Source: Ischnura elegans (lineage: Eukaryota > Arthropoda > Insecta > Odonata > Coenagrionidae). Taken from it: a DNA stretch of 64,000 nucleotides. Each line of letters opens with the position of its first letter. The stretch's first letter is position 1. Where the stretch lies: positions 62,513,585 through 62,577,584 of the forward strand of contig NC_060251.1 in assembly GCF_921293095.1 (NCBI RefSeq), read 5' to 3'. The notes under the pieces were generated by a model. The model was given only the letters and a program-made list of their open reading frames with translations. It was not told the DNA's origin and made no database searches. The translations under genes were made by a program, and so were the position numbers. Positions 38,901 through 49,809 of this stretch are shown here, piece after piece.

Positions 38901-39574
38901 AACAACAAAAGAATTGAAGTAAATAATACTCTTTGTGCTATCGCTCTATTTCAGGGCGAAAATGGGATAAATTTATTTTTTTGGGCAAATACAGCGATTT
39001 TTTTTTCAATTTTTATCGACGTTTCCCCACTCCTGTTGGAGGCCTCTTCAGAGTGTGGCGTTTATACAATTGCTGTGGTTACGGGGACGGCTCAGTGGGG
39101 ATTTAAATTTGAAAATATGCGTATCAATGTTTCGCTGTGCATAGCACTCCCGTTCTCGGTTAATCAATTCTAACCCAGAGATGCTTCTGGGAGATACTAA
39201 ATTGCAAGACTTCTCATTTTAAAAAAGTGAAAAATTTCTACTCAATCATAATTATTGCGGCTGCTACATGTTTCGGCATTAAGCTTTACAACTAAAAATA
39301 ATAAGTAGTATAAATCTTTCTTCAATAGAGCTGAAAATGTATACATTTTTTATGTTACTTAGAAGCAACATGGGGCTGTAATGGGTTAAAATTATCTCGT
39401 TTTTTTTCGGATTTCAATTGCGTCTACCTCAACAAGAACTTAATGTTCAGCTACTCATGGAGACCCCTAAAGAACCGTTAATAAGGAAACCTTAGTTTAA
39501 AAAACCTTAAATATTAGTAAATAAATACCTTCTTTAACTGTTAATTTATAGAGGTCATAGACCTCAATCGCCAT

Positions 39575-39838
39575 TTGCCCCTAACACGAACACCGATTTT
39601 GGACGGCCGGTAAAAAGCGGGCTAATATTTGATCGGTGGAGCGCTGCTTGCACATACGCCAGATTTTAAGCGGTCAAACGATCACTTTCTTGGTTTTCGT
39701 GATCAACTGACATTTTATCGTTACCGTGACGTAGTCGGCCAATGTGCAAGCTCCCATTCCCTCCACTGATTCACAATTGGAAAGTGGACGGCCGATTTTT
39801 TTACCGGCCGTCCAAAATGGGGGTGTGTAGTAGGAGCC
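39575..39838. mobile_element. MITE with long imperfect inverted repeats
   Basis: CGATTTTGGACGGCCGGTAAAA on the left is matched by TTTTTACCGGCCGTCCAAAAT on the right. Imperfect pairing continues inward (GCTTGCACAT / ATGTGCAAGC). No coding content. Confidence 0.75.
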
Positions 39839-39966
39839 AAATTAAACACTCGGAATTTACCCAAATAAGAAGTTTATTTTCGATCAATGCTCCACAAAAG
39901 CTTTGATCGTTTATTGAAAATTACATAGTTGAAAGGCGTTACACACATATAAATTAATACACAATA

Positions 39967-40310
39967 CAGTAGAAACTCGTTTAACCGGATATAATCGGAC
40001 CGTACATGACCCGTATAAAGAAAAAACCGGATAAACCGAATACAATAAGAATGTAAAAAAAACAATCATTACTGCACTGCTATAGAAAAACTTACCATTT
40101 ATTTATCATGATATTGACTATAAGCACAACACATTGCAAAATAAACTGCATACTGCAGTGAAATGTATTCATTTATTGTTTACAAATAAATCGTCGTTAT
40201 TTCTTTTGCTTTAATTTTGTGTGACTGTTCGATGAATTTTGCCCAAGAATTTTGATGCGGATAATTAAGAGTGCCGAATCATTGAGGTCCGGATAAACGA
40301 GGCTCTACTG
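39967..40310. mobile_element. Pogo/Tigger-type MITE
   Basis: The ends CAGTAGAAACTCGTTTAACC and GGATAAACGAGGCTCTACTG are inverted and close to the known consensus end of Tigger elements. A TA precedes the left end; the right flank is TG, probably a mutated TA. The interior is AT-rich with no transposase. Confidence 0.8.
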
Positions 40311-40549
40311 TGCTTTGGTAAGACGAAGACGATTCTTGTCGAAACGCGTTTTGAATAACTAATTTTCACTTTTTAACTTACTTAACTGAACAAATATGCT
40401 TTATTTTTGGCGATAAGCCAAGAGAAAAACAGACGCTAGCTTCGGTCGCGAGTTATCGATTATCGATTTCAATTGCGATTGACGACGACCGACTTCGATC
40501 GCAATTGATCGACAAAATCGAATTGTCCGTAATAGTGATTCCATTCATT

Positions 40550-41216
40550 AATAGGGAGGTTTCCTATTATTTTTTATTGCCTAAATCGAAAGATTATTAC
40601 TCCTGGAGTGCGCATTTTACGCTCTTATATTTTCGAATGACGATATCTATTTTTCGCGTTTAAACGAAAAGTGAAAAATTTCAAGAGCGCGAAAACGTGA
40701 CGGCTAAGTAGAAATGATGGGAAAAGTCCGTGTGACGTATTTCTGGTTCCAGCTGCCGGCGTGTGAGGTGACCTTGGGGCGAGGCTTGAGCGCTGATACG
40801 AGGCAGGCTGCTAGCAGGTAGCTGAGTACCCCGCTAGCAGGTAGCACTTTGCTTATATAATGATTATTAATATCTTATCAAGCGAAGGAAAATTTCCCAC
40901 CGTAGGCAGTTTTAATAGGTGATTATTAAGAGATGTTTCCCTGAGCTCTGTGCCTCATGCATACACTAGCAATCTCAGGAGATGTAAAAATCCTATCTAC
41001 TCGTATAGAAACTAGGTCCCTGTGACGTCACGTGGAGTGGAATCGCATGGGCGCCAATCTGGATCTTTTTCAAATGAGGTTAAAATTGACCGTGACCATT
41101 CGTCTAAACTGGGATTTCTAAAACAAAATAATTTGTATATTATGAAAACACTAATGGCGGGTAAGGAATCGCAATCAATGCATTTCGTTTTCTTTGATGA
41201 AGGAAACTACCCTATT
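40550..41216 (+). mobile_element. 660-bp TIR element, copy 4
   Basis: AATAGGGAGGTTTCC to GGAAACTACCCTATT, 667 bp, full length. The TGACGTCACGTGG motif is intact. The 87-codon frame 41022-41285 starts in it and leaves it; not a gene. Confidence 0.85.
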
Positions 41217-41934
41217 GATCTGACAAAAGATCTCAATCGCGCATTTCGGTCGGTATCGACCAACCCATCGCTGTTTTATTTATAACATAAGTATTTACTG
41301 ATATTCCTTCAGGTACGCCAAGTAAAATTGTTGTGAACGAGGCTTTAGGCTCGCATTCTAATGGCACGAGGTTTGTCCTATCTCGTATCGTTCATGGCTG
41401 CGTTTTACCCACTCTCAAAGTGCGCCTCATCCCTTTCGTCCTTCCGAGGATTGTTTTAAGGTGTTCTCCGAAAGCTCTTATCTCTAACGACCGTGGTCAC
41501 ATCCTTCCATTTAAAGGAAAAAATAAGAGTTAAATAAAAGGAAGACGTTCTAATTTCCAAACCAAACGCGAGGACGCCCTCCTGCCATGTTGGAGGGGAG
41601 TCGTTGATCGCGAGTCGAGCGGGAGAGTGAAATTTGGAGGGAGGTTTTAGGTGTGGGACGTGATGACGGAACCGCCCATTGGCTAATGCATCGGCCCACG
41701 TGACGGCATAGCGCGGGAGAAAGATTATGCTTTACCGAATTTATTATTTCTCTCGAATCGGATTCATTCATGGTACAGGTTCGTCTACATATAAATCCAC
41801 ATACTACTGCGCAAGCCGACTCAACAGGTATGTGGCAGGGGGTGTTAGCACATCAGCCGCTAAAAAAAATAAGACGGAAATACTCCAACGAAATTACGCC
41901 TAGAGTAAATTTAAGTTCTTCTTTGTTCTGAGTA
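41217..41934. other. Repeat R3 left half and a promoter-like GC-rich segment
   Basis: 41555-41720 is GC-richer, with GCCCATTGGCTAATG (CCAAT box) and CCCACGTGAC (E-box). It may be a promoter fragment or part of a DNA element. 41800-41930 is repeat R3, the side where the LINE pair was inserted, with an uninterrupted GGTGTTAG site at about 41836. Confidence 0.45.
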
Positions 41935-44163
41935 AAAACTAATGCCCATACTTATATCTATCGTTCTATCGTCTTTATCCCCTGAGGAAGCGGTCGACTA
42001 CCTCTACAGTGTTATTGAAAGTGTCATTAAGGACTGTGTGCCCAAGGTAAAACGCAGGACCAGAAAATTTCCTTCCTGGTTCAAGCCCGAGACCTTGCGT
42101 ATTCTTGGAAATAAGAACCGCGCATGGTACCTCTACAAATCCTGCCCAAACGAGTATACCCTTCGCTCATTCAAAGACCTGCGTCGCTACTCAAAGGTCC
42201 TCATTCAACATGACTATGCTGAGTTCACCCAGAATGTCACTTCATCCATTACCACCAACCCAAGAAAATTTTGGTCATTTGTAAATCGCCGCCGCAGTAA
42301 ACCTAGAATCCCTGAAATAGTTTCTTACGGTAATGCTAATGCCGTTGGAGAAAACAGGACGACCCTCTTTCTCAAATTCTTCTCTGAATGCATGACGCCC
42401 CTCTCTTCCCCACCTCTCACCCATGATCACTTCCCTGCACCCATTTCCAGTAATTGCCTCTCTGAAATCCGAACCGACCCGCTTGAAGTTCTTAAATATT
42501 TACGCAAAATTCCCCTTCAACGCTCATCAGGCCCTGATGGCCTGAGTCCGATATTTGTTCACCATTGTGCTGAATCACTCTCCATTCCTTTAACTTTGCT
42601 TTTAAACCGATGCTTTTCCCTTGGCATTTTTCCACCACAATGGAAAACTGCTAATGTTATCCCCATTCATAAAACCGGGCCAAAAAATGTTGCATCAAAC
42701 TATAGACCCATCTCCTTACTTCCAGTTCTCTCTTCTGTTTGTGAAAGAATAATCTTAAATCGACTATACTACTTCACCTCCCCTCATCTCTCTGATAATC
42801 AACATGGTTTTCTTCCGGGCCGCTCATGCATGACCAACCTATCCGTCTTTCAGCATAATGCCATTAACTCCATTAATAATAAATCACAGTTAGACACCAT
42901 TTTCCTGGATTTTTCCAAAGCTTTTGACTCTATCAATCATAGCCTCCTCCTCCACAAATTAGGTGAACGATTTAATATTTCTGGTAATTTCAAAAGTCTC
43001 CTAACTAGCTTCCTCAACAATCGAACTCAAAGGGTTATTCTTTCTGGCTCATCTTCTCCTTGGTCTCCTCTGACATCTGGGATTCCTCAGGGGAGTGTCC
43101 TTGGTCCTTATCTGTTTAACTTGTATATTGATGATCTTGCCTCTTTGCTACCTTCTTCCCAAGCTCAAACTCTCCTTTATGCTGACGATTGTAAATTGTT
43201 CAAGGAAATTCAAAAACCATCTGATTGCCAAGACCTACAAGATGCCTTACGTCAGACATCGAATTGGTGTAATGTCTGGAATCTTGCATTAAACCCAGAT
43301 AAATGTAGTGTGATGTCCATTTCCCTAAAGAAGATAACTCATCAATTTGACTACAGTATTTTTAATCACTCGCTGAAACGTGTATCAACATCTAAGGACC
43401 TAGGCATTATCACTGATGATAAATTAAATTTTTCTCCGCACATACAATCCATCAAGTCTAAAGCAATGTCCCTCTTAGGACTCCTGTTCCGTTTCACTGA
43501 AATTAAAGACCCCCAGGCACTTCGAACTTTTTTTTCATCTATCATTCTTCCAATTCTTACCTACTCTTGTCCCATTTGGTCTATCTCTTCACAAACCAAC
43601 CTCTCATCCCTGGACTGTGTCTGCAATTTCTTAGCCAATATAGTAAAAAATAGAATACCGCATTTACGCAACATGTCCACTAATGCTATTCTCTCCTCCC
43701 TCTCCATCCCTAATCTCACTACCCATAGGCTCACAGCTGATTTAAAACTTATTTATAAGATTCTCAATTCCACCATCGACTGCCCAGCATTGCTCTCTTT
43801 TATCAATTTTAAAGTTCCACCCCGCCCTACCCGTTCTCATCCCCTAATCCACATGCCCATTCCTAGACTTTCACTCACTAAACGTTCGTTTTTCTACCGC
43901 ATTACTTCTGTGTTGAACTCACTCCCTCCACACATCGACCCCTTTGCACTTCCATTGAAATCCTTCATAAGCCTTTCCCTATCCTATCTGTCACCGAAGT
44001 AGTCTGTCACTGCAGTTTCTTGTTGTCCTTTTGTTTTTGTAAATGAAATTATTGTTTTCTACATGTTATATTGCGTCTTCGTCCTCTAATTTATGCATTG
44101 TTACCTGGCCACTATAAAATGGCATATGCTGTATGTGGTTATATTTCTTTAAAAAAAAAAAAT
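41935..44163 (+). mobile_element. Non-LTR retrotransposon L1a (Jockey/CR1-like), 5'-truncated
   Basis: A 2.2-kb element containing one intact RT ORF, a 3' untranslated stretch and a poly(A) tail at 44152-44162. The endonuclease and ORF1 are missing, so it was 5'-truncated on insertion, the usual fate of such elements. It abuts repeat R3 on the left and the 3' end of an oppositely oriented LINE on the right. Confidence 0.88.
41942..44002 (+). CDS. Reverse transcriptase of LINE L1a, intact 686 codons
   Basis: This is the C-terminal part of ORF2 of a non-LTR retrotransposon. After an N-terminal linker (FPSWFKPETLR near residue 43), the RT core shows SSGPDGL, NYRPISLLP, FLDFSKAFDSINH (catalytic Asp near 323), SGIPQGSVLGPYLFNLYIDD and LLYADD (413-416, the two catalytic Asp). 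It ends with a thumb/C-terminal region that has no frameshift or stop. Its known job is target-primed reverse transcription of its own RNA. The ATG used here lies inside the original ORF2, so the protein is incomplete: the APE endonuclease is absent. The uninterrupted frame suggests recent insertion. Clade (Jockey or CR1) is by RT motifs only. Confidence 0.9.
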   Translation: MPILISIVLSSLSPEEAVDYLYSVIESVIKDCVPKVKRRTRKFPSWFKPETLRILGNKNRAWYLYKSCPNEYTLRSFKDLRRYSKVLIQHDYAEFTQNVTSSITTNPRKFWSFVNRRRSKPRIPEIVSYGNANAVGENRTTLFLKFFSECMTPLSSPPLTHDHFPAPISSNCLSEIRTDPLEVLKYLRKIPLQRSSGPDGLSPIFVHHCAESLSIPLTLLLNRCFSLGIFPPQWKTANVIPIHKTGPKNVASNYRPISLLPVLSSVCERIILNRLYYFTSPHLSDNQHGFLPGRSCMTNLSVFQHNAINSINNKSQLDTIFLDFSKAFDSINHSLLLHKLGERFNISGNFKSLLTSFLNNRTQRVILSGSSSPWSPLTSGIPQGSVLGPYLFNLYIDDLASLLPSSQAQTLLYADDCKLFKEIQKPSDCQDLQDALRQTSNWCNVWNLALNPDKCSVMSISLKKITHQFDYSIFNHSLKRVSTSKDLGIITDDKLNFSPHIQSIKSKAMSLLGLLFRFTEIKDPQALRTFFSSIILPILTYSCPIWSISSQTNLSSLDCVCNFLANIVKNRIPHLRNMSTNAILSSLSIPNLTTHRLTADLKLIYKILNSTIDCPALLSFINFKVPPRPTRSHPLIHMPIPRLSLTKRSFFYRITSVLNSLPPHIDPFALPLKSFISLSLSYLSPK

Positions 44164-44686
44164 ATATATACGTTTGGCGAAATAATAATAATATAAATTT
44201 ATTCCATTTACATTCAAATATATTACATTAGAAAACACTTAAATAATTATGGAATATATAGGTACCCCTTATTCAATTGTTATCGGGCTACCATCTTACA
44301 CTTTTTGCACAGGTCTGGTGCTAATACACATGAGAAGTAAATTTATTTCTTTGCATTCAGTTATTTGTTATCTTACCGATTGCATTCATTATTATAATGT
44401 GATATTTCAAATATTTACACAAGGATAACTATCATTCTTATATAAACGCATAATTACATACATAGAATATACAATATACCATTTATTGTAAACTTTTTAT
44501 GCCACCTTTCTTAGTAGAAACTCAACTTCATTATACCTCATAACCCATTTTTTTTACAGCGGATGCAAATCCTCATCTTTTTTCCGAGTTTGCCACATTA
44601 CTTGGCAACATACTAAATAATTTAGGCCCTAAGTATTTGTATGACTGTCGATAACTTTCAGTCGTCGGCCTAGGTATATCAAAGTT

Positions 44687-47446
44687 TCACCAAGATCTGA
44701 TGTCATAAGTTTGTGGTCTGGCCTTTTCACCACTACGGTTATAGAAAACTCTAAGGACTTTATAAATGAATAGATGCCTTAGTGGATGGATATCTAATTT
44801 TTTGAAAAGAGGAAATGAGTGGCTTTTCCTATACGATCGTGTTATAACCCTGATAACCCTTTTTTGCGCCACTATCAATGGTTTAATGTTGATAAAATAT
44901 GCTCCACCCCAGAAGGCTATACCGTATTGCAATCTTGAATTAACGAGAGCATGATATACCATTTTTAACACTGATTCAGGGCATATGTATCTGAGGAAGT
45001 AGAATTTTCTTACAATGGAAATCATTTCTGATTTTAATCTATTTATGTGAGACTTCCATTTACAATTTTGGTCGAAGTATATGCCTAAATATTTTATGTG
45101 ACTAACCTGTTCGATCAAAATACATTTATTACAGGAAGTAACATTATCTTTTATACAATTTGCACATTGATAGTATACTTTATTTTAGTTTGAGATAGAT
45201 CTACTCATGCTAAACATGATATATTTCGTTTTTTCACTTAACAACATACAATTAGCCGAAAACCACATATTGAGTGTTAAAAGATCACTTTGTATGTTTT
45301 CACATAGATCATCAACACTATTAACAGAATAACTTAGTGCAGTGTCATCTGCAAACGACGTTAATTGACCTTTAAACCTGTCAGCACATAAATTGTTTTC
45401 ATATATTAAAAATAGTATTGGTCCCAACACAGAACCCAGTGGCACACAACAGGTGAGTCGGATATTTTCACTGTAGCAATTTTTGAGACGCACACATTGA
45501 TCTCGATCACAAAGATAACTTTGAAACCAATCATATGCTGTTCCACGTATACCCGCTTCCCATAATCGATTCATTAGTATTTTATGATTAATGGAGTCGA
45601 TGGCTTTGGTAATGTCTACATACAAACCAGCAACTCTACAGTTCTTATTCAGTCCGTCGTTCAGCTCTGAACAGAATTTTAATACTTAATACATCTTCTG
45701 TACTCCAACCACTCATAAATCCAAATTGGTTTTTATTGAAAAAATTATGCTGATTTAGAAATTTAAGAAGTCTGACTTTAACAACTTTTTCTATTATTTT
45801 AGCAAATACAGATAATAAGGATATTGGTCTGTAATTATTTACGTTCATTTTATCACCTTTTTTAAAAATTGGTATCACTAATGCAGTTTTTAATTGTTTA
45901 GGAAATATTCCAGTACACATACTTAGATTAACGATATGGACAAGGACCTCCGAAATATTTGCATTTACTGCTTTAGTAACTTGTGCAGAAATATTATCAA
46001 CACCTTTAGATTTTTTAGACTTTAAATCCTTAATAATGCTGCTTATTTCTTTCGCACCAGTAAGAACAAAAAAACAGTGAGTCAATTGAATTGGAGGTTG
46101 GGAACATTTATTTGTATTTATTCGCATTACTTTCAAAATAATTGTTCTGGGTCAATGCTTGAATTACTTTACCATAATGTGAACTAAATTAGTTTACAAT
46201 GTCCTGGCACTCAGTGACAACGATACCATTACTAGTTCTAATTTTTACGTAATTCTCATTTCCTTGCTTTCCTCCCGTGAGTGAATCTAAAATACGCCAT
46301 TGCGCAGCTGTATTATTGACATTACTATCAAAAAGGTCACTGTAATATTTTTCTTTGTGCTTTTTAATATCATATTCTAATCTTTGTTTGTACGATTCAT
46401 AGTACCTATTAGGCTTTTCATTTTCGGGGTGTTTCCTCATTTTTTTATACAGAAAATTTCGCTTAGAAATTCTCCCGCACAAAGCGTAAGTCATCCATGG
46501 CTTTTTCATCCCTCCCGATCTGTTACTGTCTGAGACATATTCAGCTTTTTCAATGCAGCATTTTAATTTATTAATAAATATTTCATAGGCTTCATTAACA
46601 TTTTTTTTGTGAATAAACATCATTCCGGTCACATCTTTGCAAACTGTTATTTAGATAGTTAAAGTTTATCCGGCGATAGCTTCGATGAACTCTTTCGTAT
46701 ATGTTATTGGGTACATTAATATTTAGATTACATGATACAACAAGATGGTCAGTTAAACCCCAATCGTCCGCTCTTCCCTCATACTTATACTTATCTCTCT
46801 TTCTGCAAAAAATATGATCTATACATGTTTTACCCGTTTTGCTAATTCTAGTTGGAACTCGAACAAGCTGGTCCAGACCATGACTAGCCATAAGGGTTTG
46901 ATATTCAAAGGAAATATCGTTGGATTGTAATATGCATAAATTTATATCACCAGTTACAATTAAATTCCTCTCTCGAGAGATGGTTAGTACATTCTCCAAT
47001 TCTCTCAAAAAATGTTCAACAGGGTTCAAATTAAGTCTATATACACCAATAATGCTTATCGAAGAAGAATCATTTATCCCTACTGATATTTTAACCATAT
47101 CAGCAGTTTTTAATTCACCCAAATCAATAGAAAAACACTCATAAGTATCTGCTACATATGCAATAACTCCTCCAGCTCTATAGTTGTTATTACACATATC
47201 AAAACTCCGATAGCCAGCTATTTGATACAAAGATACTTCAGTGTCATTAACCCATATTTCTGTCAAAACTATTACAGCGGGTATTATATCGAGATTAACT
47301 AGTTGAAATACAAATTTATCAAAATTCGCTCTTAGACTTCTTATATTTTGGTGCAAGACAAAGAACCTGCCACCATTAACTCCACGATAATTAAAAGTAC
47401 TCAGCATTTTGTTAGTAAAGATAGGTTGAAGACTTACATAACTCAC
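44687..47446 (-). pseudogene. LINE L2b ORF2: APE endonuclease and RT, frameshifted
   Basis: The endonuclease part (47446-46595) is open, with QNIRSLRANF, VLTEIW, GVYR, VTGDIN, CIDHIF and TDHLVV, the usual catalytic motifs of APE-type LINE endonucleases. After a frameshift near 46610, a linker runs 46632-46189. The RT then lies in two further frames: 46136-45645 (NNYRPISLLSVF, QFGFMSG) and 45625-45185 (DITKAIDSINH, GSVLGPILFLIYENN, SFADD). The C-terminal region follows at 45118-44687. At least three frameshifts and one in-frame stop are present, and the palm motif DFTKAFD reads DITKAID. The product is therefore dead, although the aspartates of FADD remain. Confidence 0.88.
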
Positions 47447-47457
47447 TCACAGAATGC

Positions 47458-48546
47458 TTACAGTTTCTCCAGGTCATCAGAGGATTTCAGAGTGATTACT
47501 TGATCATCCTCCTTCTTCCTCATGAGCATTGTCCCATGCCTTAGCCATAAATATTTGTACCCCTTTCCTTTCTTCGCAAGACGCGCGGCAGCGAAGAGTG
47601 TCCTCTGACCTGGACTCAGGCTCTCGTTTATGTACACGGGAGTATCGGACGCCAAGCCCAGGTACCGTGTGGAGAAGGTCCTTTTCACTCTCCTCTTATG
47701 AAGAATTTCTTCTTTTGTATGTCTACGGACGAATTTGACTATGATACCTCTCGTTCCGCTTTCGTGTCCCTTATTTCCCAATCGGTGGCATGTGTTCACC
47801 ATATCGTCGGTTATTTTAACACCAAGGGCGTCCCCCACACTTTTCACGATTTCTAAGGTGTTTTCATTTGGTTGCTGGGGAATGCCGTGTATTTCAAGGT
47901 CATTAACGTGAGAGTATTGCTCTTGGTCGTCTAACCTCTTTTCTAATTCACTCACTCGAGATTTTAAGCCAACATTTTCTTGCCTAAGCAATTCTATCGT
48001 CGCTAAATATTCAGCAATCTGAGTTGAGTTTTCTTGAAGCACTTTAGTATTTTCATCTAATCTATTGCGCACAAACTCAATAGCCTTGTTCAAGTCCAAT
48101 TCCATGCGTTTCCTGTCCTCTTTAGCTTCTTCTAGGTTAATAATATGAGAGATACTAGCAGTGTCCGTATCCGCCAGTGGAACTTCTGTCATGCTCTTAC
48201 GTTTTTCCGCAGCACAGGTAGGACAACGCCAACTTTGCTCCTCAGCACTAATATACTCAATGTCCTCTTTGGACAAGTGAACACAACTTGCGTGACACTG
48301 GGTTTGGCATTTACTGCAGGTAATCCTTAGCTGGCGTTTAAGCACACTCGCATTACATACACTGCAATTAGCCATTTTAAACTGCGGTTTCAACTCAATA
48401 TTAGTGACTGGAGCTTCTAAATTGAGTAGGAAGTTATCCTCGTAATTGAATGCACTTATACTCTGGACGCAACTGAACACATCACTGAGGCACCTGCCTG
48501 TCTCGAGCGAAGCACCAGCCCACGTCTGTCTCGCGTGGAAGCTCAA
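47458..48546 (-). CDS. LINE L2b ORF1: PHD-type zinc finger and FP-like domain
   Basis: 362 codons from the first ATG; the more likely start is Met58 (48375), just before CSVCNASVLKR. From there: a PHD-type finger with C-x2-C, C-x2-C, H-x2-C and C-x2-C spacing (to about residue 110); a long coiled coil (about 150-215, LEEAKEDRKRMELD and VSELEKRLDDQEQ); and a C-terminal domain with LEIHGIPQ, TCHRLG, IIVKFV and LFAAARLAKK like the FP domain shared by insect LINE ORF1 proteins and a baculovirus protein family. The known role is RNA binding and chaperoning of the LINE particle. Its frame is intact although ORF2 beside it, 11 nt downstream, is broken. Confidence 0.85.
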   Translation of the reverse strand: MSFHARQTWAGASLETGRCLSDVFSCVQSISAFNYEDNFLLNLEAPVTNIELKPQFKMANCSVCNASVLKRQLRITCSKCQTQCHASCVHLSKEDIEYISAEEQSWRCPTCAAEKRKSMTEVPLADTDTASISHIINLEEAKEDRKRMELDLNKAIEFVRNRLDENTKVLQENSTQIAEYLATIELLRQENVGLKSRVSELEKRLDDQEQYSHVNDLEIHGIPQQPNENTLEIVKSVGDALGVKITDDMVNTCHRLGNKGHESGTRGIIVKFVRRHTKEEILHKRRVKRTFSTRYLGLASDTPVYINESLSPGQRTLFAAARLAKKGKGYKYLWLRHGTMLMRKKEDDQVITLKSSDDLEKL

Positions 48547-48555
48547 CCATGACTG

Positions 48556-48680
48556 AGTATTTTCTTGTAAATAACTCTCTTAATTTATCGTTTCTGTCCG
48601 ACTTGGACAGTGGAGTTTTAATACGTGGTTCTATACGTGCCACTTTAAAATATATTTATTCCGAATAAATTCAACTGATT
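48556..48680 (+). repeat. Dispersed repeat R3, right half beyond the LINE pair
   Basis: CTCTTAATTTATCGTTTCTGTC matches 38683-38704. Together with the left half at 41.8 kb this brackets the 6.6-kb insertion of two LINEs. Confidence 0.7.
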
Positions 48681-49809
48681 CATGTGTGATAAAATGGAAG
48701 TTCTACATATTGAAATGAATGGCAGTTGCCTTTTTTCAAAATTATTATAATTCTTTGAATGTATAACGATTTCTGGGCTAATTCCTGTATGATTTTCAGG
48801 GGCACATTTTGAAATTTTCCTGAATTGGTGCCATTGAAATAAGGTGCGACTTTCGATAAATATTTCAGATTACTTGAGTCTCTTTTAAACTTAATTTTTA
48901 TGGAGCGTATATATTTATTACCGAATGACTTAACCATAAATTAATATATCCTCAATCCAAATGTAATTAATAAAAAACTAAAGGTTATCAATTCTCAAAG
49001 AAAAATACTCAAAGTTAATTGATACTTAAAGTTCAATAAATGAAATCTCAGGCTTAAGTGTGAAAATTACTTGTAGCTCATTTCTCGAGCCAGCCTCCTT
49101 AAGATCCCTCCAAACAGCAATCAACTTCACCGATCAGGATATCTCCTAAATAAATTCCATGATTTGAAATCCAACGCTGCAACTAATGCATCAACTAGAT
49201 CTCCGTCAAGATCCATCGTCAATGAAAACGGAAAATGTTATATTCCGAAATCCAATCCAATAAACCTTGGACCTCGGATTAATTATAAATCTCACATCTA
49301 TTTCCTTTTCTTAAGCGCTACTTTGAGTTTCACATTCGGATGAATAACACAATGTTAGGACTCTTGATACAGCACCGACCGATTTCCACAACAAATTTCT
49401 TTTATTTTTTCCATCTGCGAAGTATGATGACTCACCGCTGTTCCGTGACTCCAGCAAAAAATACGAATTTAACACATTTTTCAGTCGCAAAAATCTCCAA
49501 ATTTCATTTTTATTTATTATTTTTCTTGGAAACAGTTCATATCCTACTAATTATGTTTTATTTAGATGAAATTTTTATCGATAATAGAATTCTACATTAA
49601 TTTGTATCATATTGCATTCAAATTTATGTTAAATAACATTGAATGTCTATAAAATCAGTCCATAAATTATAATTATTTGCATTTCCATCTCGGTATCCTG
49701 GAATAAGTCATAGTGAAATAAACGTAGGATGACTTTCACGTGAATTGGTGCGTTAGAAAATCTCCAGGCAGCCTAAGCTAAATTTCAGTGAATATATTAA
49801 ATGTAACAG
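48681..49809. other. No gene recognised
   Basis: AT-rich; frames 48680-48937 and 49340-49600 lack recognisable features. Confidence 0.5.

Larger units (their letters stand above)
44165..48555 (-). mobile_element. Non-LTR retrotransposon L2b (CR1-like), nearly full length
   Basis: About 4.4 kb on the minus strand: ORF1 (48546-47458), ORF2 (47446-44687, broken), then a 3' untranslated part ending with AATAAA and an ATTATTATT tail next to the tail of L1a. Its 5' side abuts repeat R3 at about 48556. A poly(A) tail is absent, as expected for CR1-type elements with a short-repeat 3' end. Confidence 0.88.
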
